DNA of 64,000 bases. Source: Paenibacillus_G filicis. Its GTDB lineage: Bacteria > Bacillota > Bacilli > Paenibacillales > NBRC-103111. The position numbers and the translations under genes were made by a program. Of this stretch, positions 15,642 through 24,537 are shown piece after piece. Position 1 is the first letter of the stretch. The number at the start of each line of letters is the position of its first letter. The stretch is from positions 1-64,000 of the forward strand of contig NZ_JBBPCC010000026.1 in assembly GCF_038070315.1 (NCBI RefSeq). Direction: 5' to 3'. The notes under the pieces are model-generated. The model did no database searches. It worked only from the letters and a program-made list of their open reading frames with translations, and was not told the origin of the DNA.

Positions 15642-15680
15642 CAGCCAGGGCAAATATTCATTTGCTCTGGCTGTTTGTTT
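15642..15680 (+). terminator. terminator between converging genes
   Basis: CAGCCAGGGCAAAT pairs with ATTTGCTCTGGCTG (one G-T pair), followed by TTTGTTT on the plus strand. Confidence 0.8.
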
Positions 15681-16575
15681 ACGATCCAGTATCCAGGCTG
15701 CTGCTGCCGCCAATAAGATCGATGAGATAGCGCAGCGGGGCGGATATATGCTTGTTTTTATGGATAATGATCTGCGTGTAGAAGGAGGCTAGTGTGTCCT
15801 CCCGAACGGAGAAGGCGGATAACTGTTCTTTGATTAACATATCGTTGGCTGCAATCTTCGGAATCATCGCGATGCCCATCCCATACAGCACGCATTGTTT
15901 AATGCCCTCGAGGCTGCCCATTTCGGATACCACCTGATAGGAAATGCCTTTATCGTTCATGGATCGCTCAAGCGCACTGCGATAGCAGCAGCCCCTCTCC
16001 GTGAGGATGAAGGGGCTGTTCTCCAGCTCGCGAATACTCATGTCGCTTCGTCCGTGCAGGGGATGGTCTTTGGAGCAGATGAAGATCAGCTCTTCATTGC
16101 GAACGCTGATGGAGCTCAGCTCCGGGTCAGTGACAGGCATGTCCAGCACAAAGCCGATGTCCAACTCATTGCTTTTTATTTTGCGGATAATTTCATGATC
16201 CGAGGTCGGGAAGAAGACGACATTGGCCTGCGGATAGCGGTTGCGGAAAGCTTGGAAATAAGGTGGAAGGAAAAAGGCGGCCAGCGTCTCCGTCGTTCCG
16301 ATCGCCAGACTCACATTGGACCCTGTGCTGAACGTCTCCTTGGCCTGGTGATAGCCTTGGGCGATTTGATCGGCGTAAGCGAGCATCTGCACGCCGCTGG
16401 CGGTCAGCTTCAGCCGCTTGCTGCTGCGTTCAAACAGCTTTACGCCAAAATGATTTTCCAGCCGCTGAATCTGCACGCTTACCGTAGGCTGTGCGTAGCC
16501 AAGCTTTTCGGCGGCTCTAGTGAGGTTTTGACAGCGTGCTACCTCGCGAAACGTAATGAAGTATTGAATATCCAA
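15679..16575 (-). CDS. LysR family transcriptional regulator
   Basis: 298 residues. N-terminal winged helix (NLTRAAEKLGYAQPTVSVQI) and periplasmic-protein-like effector domain. The start is taken at TTG 16575 because SD AAAGAGGTGA lies eight bases before it; the in-frame ATG at 16596 is upstream of that SD and has none itself. It is divergent from the Met-type ABC/monooxygenase operon and is the likely activator; LysR relatives such as CysL, YtlI and CmbR govern sulfur genes in Firmicutes. Effector unknown. Confidence 0.86.
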   Translation of the reverse strand: MDIQYFITFREVARCQNLTRAAEKLGYAQPTVSVQIQRLENHFGVKLFERSSKRLKLTASGVQMLAYADQIAQGYHQAKETFSTGSNVSLAIGTTETLAAFFLPPYFQAFRNRYPQANVVFFPTSDHEIIRKIKSNELDIGFVLDMPVTDPELSSISVRNEELIFICSKDHPLHGRSDMSIRELENSPFILTERGCCYRSALERSMNDKGISYQVVSEMGSLEGIKQCVLYGMGIAMIPKIAANDMLIKEQLSAFSVREDTLASFYTQIIIHKNKHISAPLRYLIDLIGGSSSLDTGS

Positions 16576-16901
16576 ATTATGTATCACCTCTTTCATTAAA
16601 GATATTAATGAAAATTCATTATAACAAATAGGGATTACAATATGGAGTGATTTCCATTTCTAGTATGACATGAACGATCTGGGAGATCAATCTACCCTGA
16701 AACTTATGGTTATGGTGTCCCAATCATTAAAAAGTGTAATGATACATATTACAAAACATAGTCTTTTATAATGAAATAAATCTGATATACTATAAATATT
16801 CGTAGCGGATAAATAGGAATTAGGATGGGCGTACTCCTCGAAGGAGAGGTTCACATCATCGTGCTTTTTTCAGACCATACCTTTGAAGGAGAGAACTATA
16901 A
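16576..16901. other. divergent regulatory region of the LysR/ABC operon
   Basis: AT-rich, 326 bp. TATACT near 16793 and TATAAT near 16768 are possible -10 boxes but I cannot assign clean -35 boxes. A short stem ACTCCT/AGGAG near 16830-16850 followed by TTTTTT at 16863 could be a small attenuator. It does not match a SAM or T-box riboswitch that I can recognise. Confidence 0.4.
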
Positions 16902-17792
16902 ATGAAAAAGTCAGCCTTTTCCATCCTCTTATCTATTTTGACATTAATTCTGATTTCCGCTTGCGGTTCACAGGCTTCAAACACGAGCAACACGCCTTCC
17001 GCTGCCAAGACGCAGCCTGAAAAATCGGGGGATGGAGCTGGCGCTAGCAATACGAAGCCTGAGGATCGTGTGATTAAGCTGCTGGCCAATAGCTCGAACC
17101 ATAATGATGAGGTGGCAGCTATTCTGGTAAAGGAAGTTGAGAAGCTGGGCTACAAGCTGGAGTTCAAAGTGCCAACGGACATCATCATCGCGAACAAGGA
17201 AGTGGTTGAGGGCCTCTATGATGCCGTCCTCGGTAACCATTCGGCTGCTCTGAATGCCTTTAACAAAGCGAATAACACCAATCTTGTTCCGGCCTTCCTG
17301 ACGACGTTTGCACCTAACGGTATCTATTCCAAAAAGTACGCTTCATTCAAAGATCTGCCTGATGGGGCAACAATCAGCATTCCTGGCGACACGGCGAATG
17401 GCGGACGTCCGCTCCTCATTCTGCAAAATGCCGGGCTGATTAAAATCAAAGAAGGCTTGGATGTTACGAAGATTACACCGTCCGATATTGTGGATAATCC
17501 CCACAAATTCAAATTTAAGACGCTGGAGACAGGCCTGCTGCTGCGTGCGCTTGACGATCTCGACGCAGGGTTCCTCTTCCAAAGCCAGCGCGCGAACGGC
17601 GGATTGAAGCTTGAGAGTGCATTTGGACTTGAGAGTGCTGAAGTGAAGGATTTTTACATCATTGCTGCGACGCGTCCTGAGCTAGTCGGCTCGCCAAAGA
17701 TCGAGGCACTGAAGAAGGCGTACTATTCCGATGCTGTGAAACAATTCTATCAAACACGTTTTGACAAAGGAAGTATTTATTACGCCTGGTAG
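16902..17792 (+). CDS. MetQ/NlpA-family substrate-binding lipoprotein
   Basis: 296 residues. Signal peptide with lipobox LISAC (Cys about residue 21), a Ser/Thr/Pro linker, then the NlpA fold. It delivers a ligand to the MetN/MetI-type transporter encoded by 19195-20635. NlpA proteins bind methionine, but here the operon encodes flavin monooxygenases and lies under a LysR regulator, so another organosulfur compound is as likely. SD GAAGGAGAG. Confidence 0.86.
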   Translation: MKKSAFSILLSILTLILISACGSQASNTSNTPSAAKTQPEKSGDGAGASNTKPEDRVIKLLANSSNHNDEVAAILVKEVEKLGYKLEFKVPTDIIIANKEVVEGLYDAVLGNHSAALNAFNKANNTNLVPAFLTTFAPNGIYSKKYASFKDLPDGATISIPGDTANGGRPLLILQNAGLIKIKEGLDVTKITPSDIVDNPHKFKFKTLETGLLLRALDDLDAGFLFQSQRANGGLKLESAFGLESAEVKDFYIIAATRPELVGSPKIEALKKAYYSDAVKQFYQTRFDKGSIYYAW

Positions 17793-17808
17793 AAGGGAGC
17801 TAGTAAAC

Positions 17809-19146
17809 ATGAGCCAAGCAAGACGCCTTGTGCTGGGAAGCTCACTCAGTATCGGGGGCAGCCACACCTCGGTATGGCGGCATCCTAGATACTGGTCGGA
17901 TGCCTCCATTAATATCGATTATTTTGTCTCTGCCGCACGCAAGGCGGAGGAGGGCAAGCTCGACTTTATATTTGTGGGGGACAGCCTATACGTTAACGAT
18001 CATACCGCCCCGCATCTGATAAACCGGCTAGAGCCGCTTACGCTGCTCTCCGTTGTGGCAGGTGCGACTTCGCGGATCGGGCTTGTCGGGACTTTGTCTA
18101 CAACGTATCACGAGCCCTTTCATGTTGCCCGCCTGTTCGGCTCCCTGGATCATATCAGCCGGGGAAGGGCCGCTTGGAATGTCGTCACGACTGCACTTCC
18201 GGGCACCGCTGAGAATTTCGGCCGTGACAGCCATTTGGAGCATGACCAGCGCTATAGGGTGGCAACCGAGTTTCTGGATGTCGTGAAGGGGCTCTGGGAC
18301 TCTTGGGAGGAAGGCGCGTTCTTGCGTGACAAAAGCAGCGGTGTATATTTCGATGCCAGCAAGCTGCACACGCTGAATTACAAGGGCGAGCACTTCTCCG
18401 TGCGCGGTCCGCTCAGCATGGAGCGTACGCCGCAGGGCCGGCCGATTATTGTGCAAGCCGGCTCCTCGGACGCGGGCAAGGACTTTGCCGCCAGACATGC
18501 GGAAATTGTATTTACCCACCAGCCTAGCATCGAGGAAGCAAAGCGCTTTTATCATGATATTAAGGAGCGGGCGGCCAAGCTTGGCCGGAATCCGAATGAG
18601 CTCTTGGTGCTGCCTGGAATCAGTACGATTGTGGCCGATAGCGCTGCACAAGCGCAGCAAAAGCAGGACGAGATCGACGCGTTGATCGATATCGATGAAG
18701 CGCTGAAGGAGCTGGAACGTTACTTGGATCCTGCGGCGATCGCCCGTATCGATCTGGATGAGCAGCTGGCGCCCCATCTGGACGGGCTGTTGACGGATGG
18801 CTATCAGGCAGAGACAGAACGAATCGCTCAGCTTGTGCACAAGGAGAATCTGACATTACGAGGTCTTGCCCTTCGGATGTCGACGCGTGCGGGGCATAAT
18901 CCGTTCGTCGGGACGGCCGAGCATGTCGCGGATGCCATTCAACAGTGGTTCGAAGCAGAGGCTGTGGACGGTTTTATCGTCAGCTCTGGTCCCATCGTGC
19001 CGGAAGGCTTGCATCATTTTGTCGATCAGGTTGTCCCTATTCTGCAAGGCCGCGGCCTCTATCATACAGACTACCGTGCAGAGACATTGCGGGGGCAGCT
19101 GGGCCTGCCAGTTCCTCCTAATCGGTATGCGCAGGCCACAACCTAG
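17809..19146 (+). CDS. NtaA/SnaA/DszA-family flavin-dependent monooxygenase
   Basis: 445 residues, usual length for the family (LLM class, FMNH2-dependent, two-component). The N-terminal GSSLSIGGSHTSVWRH, the FVGDSLY strand and AAWNVVTT segment are typical. Such enzymes oxygenate C-S or C-N compounds with reduced flavin from a separate reductase, which is not in this window. Start at ATG 17809 with SD GAAGGGAG; the frame is open upstream into the lipoprotein gene but that start is poor. Confidence 0.87.
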   Translation: MSQARRLVLGSSLSIGGSHTSVWRHPRYWSDASINIDYFVSAARKAEEGKLDFIFVGDSLYVNDHTAPHLINRLEPLTLLSVVAGATSRIGLVGTLSTTYHEPFHVARLFGSLDHISRGRAAWNVVTTALPGTAENFGRDSHLEHDQRYRVATEFLDVVKGLWDSWEEGAFLRDKSSGVYFDASKLHTLNYKGEHFSVRGPLSMERTPQGRPIIVQAGSSDAGKDFAARHAEIVFTHQPSIEEAKRFYHDIKERAAKLGRNPNELLVLPGISTIVADSAAQAQQKQDEIDALIDIDEALKELERYLDPAAIARIDLDEQLAPHLDGLLTDGYQAETERIAQLVHKENLTLRGLALRMSTRAGHNPFVGTAEHVADAIQQWFEAEAVDGFIVSSGPIVPEGLHHFVDQVVPILQGRGLYHTDYRAETLRGQLGLPVPPNRYAQATT

Positions 19147-19194
19147 CAGAAGCCTGCCCCGGCCATAGGTGCACAAAATGGAGGTGAGCAGCGA

Positions 19195-19968
19195 ATGATT
19201 TCACTTCGCCATATCTATAAGAGCTTTGACACACCAGCTGGCACCCTGGCGGCAGTTAACAATGTTTCCATCGAGATCGAAAAGGGAGATATCTACGGGA
19301 TTATCGGCTTTAGCGGTGCCGGCAAATCAACCCTGCTGCGCACGATTAATTTACTGGAGCGTCCTGACAGCGGCACGGTCATCGTAGATGGCAAGCAGCT
19401 CGCCGAGCTAAGCAAGGGGCAGCTGCGCCAGGAGCGGCAATCGATCGGCATGATCTTTCAGCACTTTCATCTGCTGAATAATCTGACGGTCTTCGATAAT
19501 GTGGCTTTCCCGTTGAAAATAGCCGGCATGAACAAGGCAGAGCGACGCAAGGGCGTGGAGGAATGCTTGAGCATTCTGGATATTGCCGATAAGATCGACG
19601 CCTATCCGGCCAAGCTAAGCGGCGGGCAGAAGCAGCGGGTGGCTATCGCGCGCTCGATTGCCAACCACCCGAAGGTGCTCCTGTGCGATGAGCCGACCTC
19701 ATCGGTCGATCCGCAGACTACAGGGGATATCCTGAAGCATCTGGCGCATATTAACCGCCGGCTCGGCATTACGATTGTGATCGTGACCCATGAGATGGAT
19801 GTGGTCCGGGCGATCTGCAATAAAGTGGCGGTCATGGAGCATGGGGTTATCGTGGAGGACTTTGAAATGAATAACAGCAACTATGTGCCGAAATCCAAAA
19901 TAGCCAGCTACTTGTTCAAGAGTGAGAACTTTTATGCAGAAGAAGTAGGGGGGAGCTTGCATGGATGA
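19195..19968 (+). CDS. MetN-type ABC transporter ATP-binding protein without NIL domain
   Basis: 257 residues. Walker A GFSGAGKST (about 39-47), Q-loop, signature LSGGQKQR, Walker B VLLCDEPTSSVD, H-loop VTHEMD. Standard MetN proteins are about 340 residues with a C-terminal NIL/ACT domain that senses methionine; here the chain ends soon after the ATPase. Transport may therefore escape trans-inhibition by methionine. SD GGAGGTGAG. Overlaps the permease gene by 8 bp. Confidence 0.87.
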   Translation: MISLRHIYKSFDTPAGTLAAVNNVSIEIEKGDIYGIIGFSGAGKSTLLRTINLLERPDSGTVIVDGKQLAELSKGQLRQERQSIGMIFQHFHLLNNLTVFDNVAFPLKIAGMNKAERRKGVEECLSILDIADKIDAYPAKLSGGQKQRVAIARSIANHPKVLLCDEPTSSVDPQTTGDILKHLAHINRRLGITIVIVTHEMDVVRAICNKVAVMEHGVIVEDFEMNNSNYVPKSKIASYLFKSENFYAEEVGGSLHG

Positions 19969-20635
19969 GATGATCCATCAGATCTCCAAGGCGATGCCCG
20001 ATTTCTGGATAGCGTTCGGCGAATCCTGGTACATGCTGCTGATCTCCATTCCCATTACAGTCATGCTCGGCGTCCCTCTCGGAACCGTACTCTACTTTAT
20101 CCGGCCAGGCTCCAGATTCAAGGCGCCACGGACCTATATTATTCTTAACGGCCTCGTTAATATTGTTCGTTCCTTCCCGTTTATTGTGCTGTTGATCGCG
20201 ATCATTCCTATCACAAGGCTGATCGTCGGCACAGCGCTCGGGACGACAGCGGTCATCGTACCGCTCGTAGTTGCCTCTACGCCGTACTTTGCCAGATTTA
20301 TCGAGCAGAGTCTGCTGGAGATCAACAGGGGACTTATTGAAGCGGCGGAATCGATGGGGGCCAGCTGGCCGCGAATCATATGGAGCGTACTCTATGTAGA
20401 AGCTCGGTCCAGCATTGTCAATTCCATCGTCATTATTCTCGTCAGCTTTCTGAATTACTCTTCCGTTGCAGGGCTTGTCGGAGGGGGAGGACTCGGCGAC
20501 TTCGCACTCCGTTACGGCTACCAGCGGTATGAGACGTATACGATGGCTTTTACCATCATCGTCATTGTCATCTGTGTGCAGCTGTTCCAGTTCGTCGGCA
20601 ACTACATCGTCAGCAAGCTGGACAAGCGTCTGTAG
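19961..20635 (+). CDS. MetI-type ABC transporter permease
   Basis: 224 residues with five or six membrane segments. The EAA-type loop EAAESMGASWPRIIW (about residues 126-140) contacts the ATPase, and GLVGGGGLGDFALRYGYQRY is the MetI signature. Starts within the last codons of the ATPase gene, so translation is coupled. Third component of the importer. Confidence 0.88.
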   Translation: MDEMIHQISKAMPDFWIAFGESWYMLLISIPITVMLGVPLGTVLYFIRPGSRFKAPRTYIILNGLVNIVRSFPFIVLLIAIIPITRLIVGTALGTTAVIVPLVVASTPYFARFIEQSLLEINRGLIEAAESMGASWPRIIWSVLYVEARSSIVNSIVIILVSFLNYSSVAGLVGGGGLGDFALRYGYQRYETYTMAFTIIVIVICVQLFQFVGNYIVSKLDKRL

Positions 20636-20674
20636 AATCGAATGTATCCAACACACCTAGGGAGGAAACAGATT

Positions 20675-21154
20675 ATGACACAACTGAGTAAAGAGCAACT
20701 GGTCGCAACGTACAAAGCAGGAGGAGAGGCACTTGCGCAAGCGGTACAGGGCTTAAGTGAAGCGGAGCTGCTGCACCATCGTCTGCCGGAGAAGTGGTCG
20801 ATCAAGCAGATTGCTGTTCATCTGGCGGATGCGGAGCTGGCTGTATCGTTCCGTGTACGGAATATTCTCTCGGAGAAGGCCCCTGCTATACAGCCTTTCG
20901 AGCAGGACAACTGGACCGACTCGCTGAATTATGAAGCGCTCGATCTGGCGGCTGCGCTGGAGCGCTTCCGATTGCTTCGTGCTGCCAACAGCGAGCTGCT
21001 GGAGCAAATCAAAGATGAGGCATGGGAGCGTACCGGAGCGCATCCGGAGAACGGACTGATTACACTTGCACAGGTGATTGCCGGGCAAATCAACCATCTG
21101 CAGGGGCATCTGGACCAAATCCAAACCGCCCTTACCGATTACCGCAGCAGGTAA
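20675..21154 (+). CDS. DinB-family protein
   Basis: 159 residues, a four-helix DinB/YfiT-like fold. WSIKQIAVHLADAE gives the first metal His, and GQINHLQGHLDQI gives the pair HxxxH at the C-terminus, so the three-His metal site is intact. Members include bacillithiol- and mycothiol-dependent S-transferases, which suits an organosulfur operon. The ATG at 20675 is preceded by GGGAGGAAAC. Substrate unknown. Confidence 0.83.
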   Translation: MTQLSKEQLVATYKAGGEALAQAVQGLSEAELLHHRLPEKWSIKQIAVHLADAELAVSFRVRNILSEKAPAIQPFEQDNWTDSLNYEALDLAAALERFRLLRAANSELLEQIKDEAWERTGAHPENGLITLAQVIAGQINHLQGHLDQIQTALTDYRSR

Positions 21155-21159
21155 TCGGT

Positions 21160-22344
21160 ATGACAAGTATACGCAGTGAGGAAATCTTAGTAGATAACAA
21201 CAAGGAAGCTGAGCTGATCAGCTTGGCGAAGCGGCTGGCAGTCCGATTCGCTGAGCGTGCTCCCCAGCATGATCGCGAGGGTTCTTTTCCATTCGATAAT
21301 TTCGAGGATTTAAAGCAGGCAGGCTGCCTGAAGCTTACAGTGCCGAAGGAATTCGGTGGCGACGAAATCTCCTTGTTCTCGCTTGTCCAATTTCTGGAGA
21401 ACATTGCCAGGGGAGATGGCTCTACAGCCCTTTCCCTGGGTTGGCATCTCGGTTTAATTCTGCAGCTGAGGACGACGCGTCGCTGGCCGGAGCATCTGTT
21501 TGCTCGACTGTGCAAGCTGACGGTCGAGCAAGGCGAGTTGTACAACGGCTATATCAGCGAGCCTGGGATCGGAAGTCCGGGCCGTGGCGCAAAGCCGCGC
21601 ACAACGGCTGTCCGCTCTGAAGGCGGCTGGCTGCTGAGCGGACGCAAAAGCTTCAGCACGCTGCTGCCGAACATTAATCATTTCAGTGTCATCGCATCGA
21701 TCGACGGAGAAGCTGCAACGGGAGAATTCTACGTGGATCGCCAGGCGGGTGTTGGAATGAAGGAAACCTGGGATACGCTTGGCATGCGTTCCACCGGCAG
21801 TCATGATCTGCTGCTAGATCGCGTATTTGTGCCAGAGGCATCTGTGGTCTCCATCTCACCAAAAGGTCAGCAGCAACAGCAGCCGCAGGATGGGCACGGC
21901 TTTCTCATGTTCATCTCGGCCTGCTATCTCGGGCTGGCGACTGCAGCGCGGGACTACGCCGTTGAGTTCGCCCGCACGTATCAGCCGGACAGTCTCGGCA
22001 TGCCAATCGGGGAGCTTCCTCTTATTCAGCAGCATCTTGGACTGATCGAGGCGGAGCTAACGACGGCGAGAATACTGCTGTACTCCATGGCTCGCCGCTG
22101 GGATGAGGAGCCGGGGGAACGGGCTGCTCTGAAGCCGGAGTTTGCGCTGACCAAGTACACGGCAGTGAATAGTGCGATTAGCATCTCGGACCGCGCTATG
22201 CGGGTCTGCGGTGGCTCCAGCCTGTCTCGCTCGAATCCGTTGGAGCGAATTTATCGCGATATTCGGGCCGGTTTATTCAATCCGCCGCTCGACGATCTGG
22301 TCATCAAAGATCTTGCCTTCAAGGCGCTGGGCAAGTACAGCTAG
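21160..22344 (+). CDS. acyl-CoA dehydrogenase-like flavoenzyme (SfnB/DszC type)
   Basis: 394 residues. N-terminal helical domain, middle strand domain (YISEPGIGSPG, WLLSGRKSFSTLLP), C-terminal helices ending AMRVCGGSSLSRSNPLERIYRD. Relatives in sulfur-starvation operons are flavin monooxygenases (SfnB, DszC) rather than true dehydrogenases. ATG at 21160, 5 bp after the DinB stop; the upstream extension of the frame overlaps DinB and lacks an SD. It would act with the NtaA-like enzyme on the imported compound (inference). Confidence 0.85.
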   Translation: MTSIRSEEILVDNNKEAELISLAKRLAVRFAERAPQHDREGSFPFDNFEDLKQAGCLKLTVPKEFGGDEISLFSLVQFLENIARGDGSTALSLGWHLGLILQLRTTRRWPEHLFARLCKLTVEQGELYNGYISEPGIGSPGRGAKPRTTAVRSEGGWLLSGRKSFSTLLPNINHFSVIASIDGEAATGEFYVDRQAGVGMKETWDTLGMRSTGSHDLLLDRVFVPEASVVSISPKGQQQQQPQDGHGFLMFISACYLGLATAARDYAVEFARTYQPDSLGMPIGELPLIQQHLGLIEAELTTARILLYSMARRWDEEPGERAALKPEFALTKYTAVNSAISISDRAMRVCGGSSLSRSNPLERIYRDIRAGLFNPPLDDLVIKDLAFKALGKYS

Positions 22345-22400
22345 AACACAGCTCAAGGGCCGAGCCAAGCCTTCGCCTTAACTTTTGACTTCTTGAACTA

Positions 22401-22468
22401 AAGAAACCTCTCTTCTATGTAATGGTTGGTTCCTACTTCCATTACCCAAGAAAGGTTTCTTTTTTTAC
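22401..22468 (+). terminator. terminator of the organosulfur operon
   Basis: AAGAAACCT at 22401 pairs with AGGTTTCTT before a run of T residues; a smaller stem lies inside. Confidence 0.7.
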
Positions 22469-22957
22469 GGCTAAAATCCTCATTGGGAGGATTTGCAGTT
22501 TTGCCCATATGAGGTATTCTATTATCATTAAGTGGGAAGTTAATATCACAAAGTACCAACAAGGAAGATTCGAAAATTGTTATATTGAAGGAGGATCTGC
22601 ATGGCCGCAACCCTACAACTCGACGGCTTAAGTTTACAATTGCAGGACTTGCTGCAATTCTGGCAGGAGAGTACGATCAAGTCAAGATCGTCACCGATCA
22701 TCTTCAAGCTCCAGATTCCCCAGGCTAGATGGATTCAATCCTTAAGCTTCCCAATATTTAGTTGAAACATTTTATTTGGTTCATTTGACAAGGACCCAGC
22801 CACCGGGTTCAATAAGGTTGAATGAATACGGATATGAGGGCTAAACTAACAAATAAAATGGACTTCATAGCAAAGCGATTAACGTTGTTAACTGCTAAGA
22901 TAATAAAACAGTAAGAAATGGATAAGACGGGGACAATCTATAAGTAGGGGTGAGCCT
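22469..22957. other. gene-poor region with one small remnant
   Basis: A good SD (GAAGGAGG) precedes an ATG at 22601, but the 54-codon frame (to 22765) looks unnatural. A neighbouring frame reads FTIAGLAAILAGEYDQVKIV before a stop, so a one-base change probably broke a former gene. I do not recognise it. The rest holds nothing I can name. Confidence 0.35.
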
Positions 22958-23851
22958 ATGGAGGGGATGCCAGGCAAAATAGTGAAAGTACCTAAGGACT
23001 TAGTCAGCCTTGATATGCTAAAGATGAGAGGGCTAACAGTCGTAGGGGCTTGCTTATACACGGGTGTCCAAAGCGGGCGTATGTTCCTACAGGAACATGT
23101 TCTATTATTTGTGCTAGAAGGGGTCTATATTGTCAAAAATGGCGAAGAGGAGCATACCGTAAGAAAAAATGAAATGGTGCTCTTGCAAAAGGCGACTGTA
23201 GTCGAATATGAGAAATATGGTGAAGAGAACTCGGAGCATATATTGGAATATATGATGTTTTTCTTACAGGATGAGTTGCTTCATGAGTTTGTTAAGATGT
23301 CCCAATTCTCATCCGTCGAGCGAAACGAATCTATACCCGCTAGCGTGATTCCTGTCAATGAGCGCCTGCTAAGCTATTTGGCGTCACTGAAACCGTATTT
23401 CAAGGTTTCTGAGGGGATACAAGACGAATTATTAAAATTAAAAATGCTGGAGCTGCTGTTCAATATTTTGGATGCAGATCCAGTACTCATGCAACAAATT
23501 TTGAAGCTCAAGCAGCTTCGGCCCACAAGCATTGTCGAGGTCGTGGAACAGAACATTTTGAATCCCGTATCCCTCCAGGATTTAGCCTATTTATCTGGCA
23601 AAAGCTTGTCTGCATTCAAGCGGGAGTTTCGAAAAATTTATAATGAACCTACCTTTCAATGGATTCGTAACCGCCGGTTGGATAAGGCCAAGGAATTATT
23701 GACCCATTCGGAGTTATCCGTTACGGAGGTTTGCTTGGCGACAGGCTTCGAAAATGTCTCTCATTTCTCCAAGGTATGGAAGAAAAGGTTTGGTTCCCCT
23801 CCATCAGCCCTAAGACAAGGCTTATCGAATCGGAGCTTACATCAAGCATAA
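22958..23851 (+). CDS. AraC family transcriptional regulator
   Basis: 297 residues. An N-terminal cupin/ExsA-like domain (MFLQEHVLLFVLEG, EMVLLQKATVVEY) is followed by two helix-turn-helix motifs, with VSLQDLAYLSGKSLSAFKRE and LSVTEVCLATGFENVSHFSK near residues 200 and 250. The arrangement matches ExsA-like regulators. SD AGGGGTGAG lies just before ATG 22958. No obvious partner gene: the MerR gene follows after a terminator. Confidence 0.86.
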   Translation: MEGMPGKIVKVPKDLVSLDMLKMRGLTVVGACLYTGVQSGRMFLQEHVLLFVLEGVYIVKNGEEEHTVRKNEMVLLQKATVVEYEKYGEENSEHILEYMMFFLQDELLHEFVKMSQFSSVERNESIPASVIPVNERLLSYLASLKPYFKVSEGIQDELLKLKMLELLFNILDADPVLMQQILKLKQLRPTSIVEVVEQNILNPVSLQDLAYLSGKSLSAFKREFRKIYNEPTFQWIRNRRLDKAKELLTHSELSVTEVCLATGFENVSHFSKVWKKRFGSPPSALRQGLSNRSLHQA

Positions 23852-23897
23852 TAGGGCGGCTTGTGATATAATTGCGAGAACGGAACGGAGACGAGAG

Positions 23898-23931
23898 CGC
23901 TGATTGCGCAGAGGCGCAATCAGTGTTTTTT
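23898..23931 (+). terminator. terminator of the AraC gene
   Basis: GCTGATTGCGC pairs with GCGCAATCAG(T) around AGAG, then TTTTTT. Confidence 0.85.
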
Positions 23932-23959
23932 GCCATGTATACTGGGGGGAGTGAGCGCA

Positions 23960-24373
23960 TTGTTTACCATTAAGGAAGCATCGGAGCAATTGAATTGTCC
24001 CGCACATACGATACGTTTCTATGATAAAGAAGGACTACTGCCCAACATTCGCAGGGACGAAAATGGCAACCGTATATTTGATAAAAAGGATTTGGACTGG
24101 ATTCGACTCATGAGCTGTTTCCGCGCAACGGGAATGAGCATAGCGAAGATCAGAGAAATTGTGGAGCTGGCCGAACAGGGAGAAGCCACGATCGGACAAA
24201 GAAGGGCCATACTGGAAGCGCATCAAGCGGAGATTATAAGAAAGCAGCAGGTGCTTAACGAGGCTTTTGAAGCGGTTAGTCAGAAGCTGGAGGTTTATAA
24301 TAACATTCAAAAAGGAAACCCGGAAGACAGTTTTCTCGAATATATCGAGAAACAGGAGCCGCCAATAAGCTAA
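23960..24373 (+). CDS. MerR family transcriptional regulator
   Basis: 137 residues from TTG 23960, chosen because GGGGGAGTGA lies 5-9 bases upstream and the product then starts MFTIKEASEQL, the normal MerR beginning. Helix-turn-helix with RFYDKEGLLP, then a dimerising coiled coil. No metal-ligand Cys pattern. The next promoter downstream (24452) has the 19-bp spacer and dyad of a MerR-controlled gene, so the UlaG-like hydrolase at 24538 is the likely target. Confidence 0.84.
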   Translation: MFTIKEASEQLNCPAHTIRFYDKEGLLPNIRRDENGNRIFDKKDLDWIRLMSCFRATGMSIAKIREIVELAEQGEATIGQRRAILEAHQAEIIRKQQVLNEAFEAVSQKLEVYNNIQKGNPEDSFLEYIEKQEPPIS

Positions 24374-24380
24374 CATGTCG

Positions 24381-24439
24381 CGAATCCTCGTTGCATTATT
24401 TCGCTCAATGAAATAATGCAACGAGGATTCGTTATTTTT
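24381..24439. terminator. 22-bp perfect hairpin terminator
   Basis: Arms 24381-24402 and 24410-24431 are perfectly complementary around a 7-nt loop, followed by TTATTTTT. Confidence 0.85.
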
Positions 24440-24451
24440 GATGAAAAACTC

Positions 24452-24482
24452 TTGACTTAAAGTGGACTTTAACATGTAAAAT
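24452..24482 (+). promoter_or_regulatory. MerR-type promoter with 19-bp spacer
   Basis: TTGACT (24452-24457), 19-bp spacer, TAAAAT (24477-24482). The dyad TTAAAGT-GG-ACTTTAA occupies the spacer. Same architecture as the promoter at 11442 but a different dyad sequence. Confidence 0.8.
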
Positions 24483-24537
24483 GTAAAAGATTTGGATTCA
24501 TTATTCCTAAATAATAAGAAAGTGGGAAGTTAACGGG

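Noticed and set aside
15895..16599. 234-codon plus-strand frame
   Set aside because: Antisense to the LysR gene, whose family motifs are clear.
16800..16870. Possible SAM riboswitch before the Met-type lipoprotein
   Set aside because: None of the conserved S-box core is visible; only a short stem and T-run.
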